From NCBI GenBank assembly GCA_002407905.1, contig DHPL01000025.1, forward strand, positions 132,078-138,839: a stretch of DNA of 6,762 bases. The letters are read 5' to 3'. The stretch is from Anaerolineaceae bacterium UBA5365. GTDB lineage: Bacteria; Chloroflexota; Anaerolineae; Anaerolineales; Anaerolineaceae. A model generated the notes under the pieces. That model was not told the origin of the DNA. It was given only the letters and a program-made list of their open reading frames with translations, and did no database searches. The position numbers and the translations under genes are program-made. Shown piece by piece: positions 6,581-6,762 of this stretch; the stretch's first letter is position 1; each line of letters starts with the position of its first letter.

Positions 6581-6762
6581 TTAAATGAGCTTTTCGGTGT
6601 GGCCGGTAAGGTTGCGCAGGGTTTCCAGCTGGCCCAGATGGTAGGCCTGATGAAAAGCGTAAAAGTTCATCCGGGTTCCGTGGGTGCCGCCCCTCTCGCT
6701 CGGTTCCGCGAAGTAGGCTTCGTCTTTGGCCAGGATGGCCGCGCTGAGCAGATCGCTCATCT
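6581..6762 (-). CDS. DinB/YfiT-like four-helix protein, C-terminal part (partial, 5' end off the right edge)
   Basis: The last 59 residues are visible, ending in TAA at 6581-6583. They contain FYAFHQAYHLGQLETLRNLTG (residues 33-53 of the visible part), the typical last helix of the DinB-like superfamily, in which the HxxxH pair (His37, His41) supplies two of three metal ligands. Full-length members have about 150-170 residues, so the N-terminal helices and the first His must lie outside the window; the ATG at 6758-6760 is probably an internal Met. Known relatives include thiol-S-transferases (bacillithiol or mycothiol type) and many uncharacterised damage-induced proteins, so no exact function is given. 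It is upstream of, and co-directional with, the MFS gene, with no clear terminator between them. Confidence 0.8.
   Translation of the reverse strand, partial: MSDLLSAAILAKDEAYFAEPSERGGTHGTRMNFYAFHQAYHLGQLETLRNLTGHTEKLI

Overview
This is a G+C-rich bacterial window of ordinary chromosomal character. The mix of genes, together with an exported lipoprotein that has a long Pro/Thr/Ser tether, looks most like a Chloroflexota (Anaerolineae-type) genome. That assignment is an inference from style and protein resemblance, not proof. I see no RNA genes, insertion sequences, phage genes or CRISPR arrays, and no intergenic gap longer than about 185 bp.

Layout, left to right. (1) 1-921, minus strand: an exported protein with the fold signature of M14 zinc carboxypeptidases but with the visible zinc ligands replaced; its C-terminus lies beyond the left edge. 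(2) 971-1753, minus: a lipoprotein with a Pro/Ser/Thr tether and a C39-like papain-fold cysteine peptidase domain, 49 bp upstream of gene 1 and probably co-transcribed with it. (3) 1865-1881: a hairpin followed by a T-rich tract that ends the next transcript. (4) 1913-3094, minus: a PLP-dependent alpha-oxoamine synthase, best called glycine C-acetyltransferase (kbl). (5) 3095-3279: a divergent promoter region with a perfect TATAAT box for kbl and a weaker promoter for the next gene. (6) 3280-5079, plus: an M3B oligoendopeptidase F (pepF) with a strong SD and a textbook terminator at 5097-5128. (7) 5249-6499, minus: a 12-helix MFS permease of the fucose-permease-like type, starting at TTG behind a perfect TATAAT box. 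(8) 6581-6762, minus: the C-terminal 59 residues of a DinB/YfiT-like four-helix protein cut by the right edge.

Functionally, three of the six genes have peptidase folds: one cytoplasmic (PepF) and two exported (C39-like and M14-like). Kbl belongs to threonine/glycine catabolism, so a loose theme of peptide and amino-acid scavenging is possible, but kbl, pepF and the MFS gene look like separate transcription units. The most notable item is the apparent loss of the metal site in the M14-like protein, next to a C39-like lipoprotein whose Cys/His/Asp residues look intact. I found no convincing evidence of a wholly new system.
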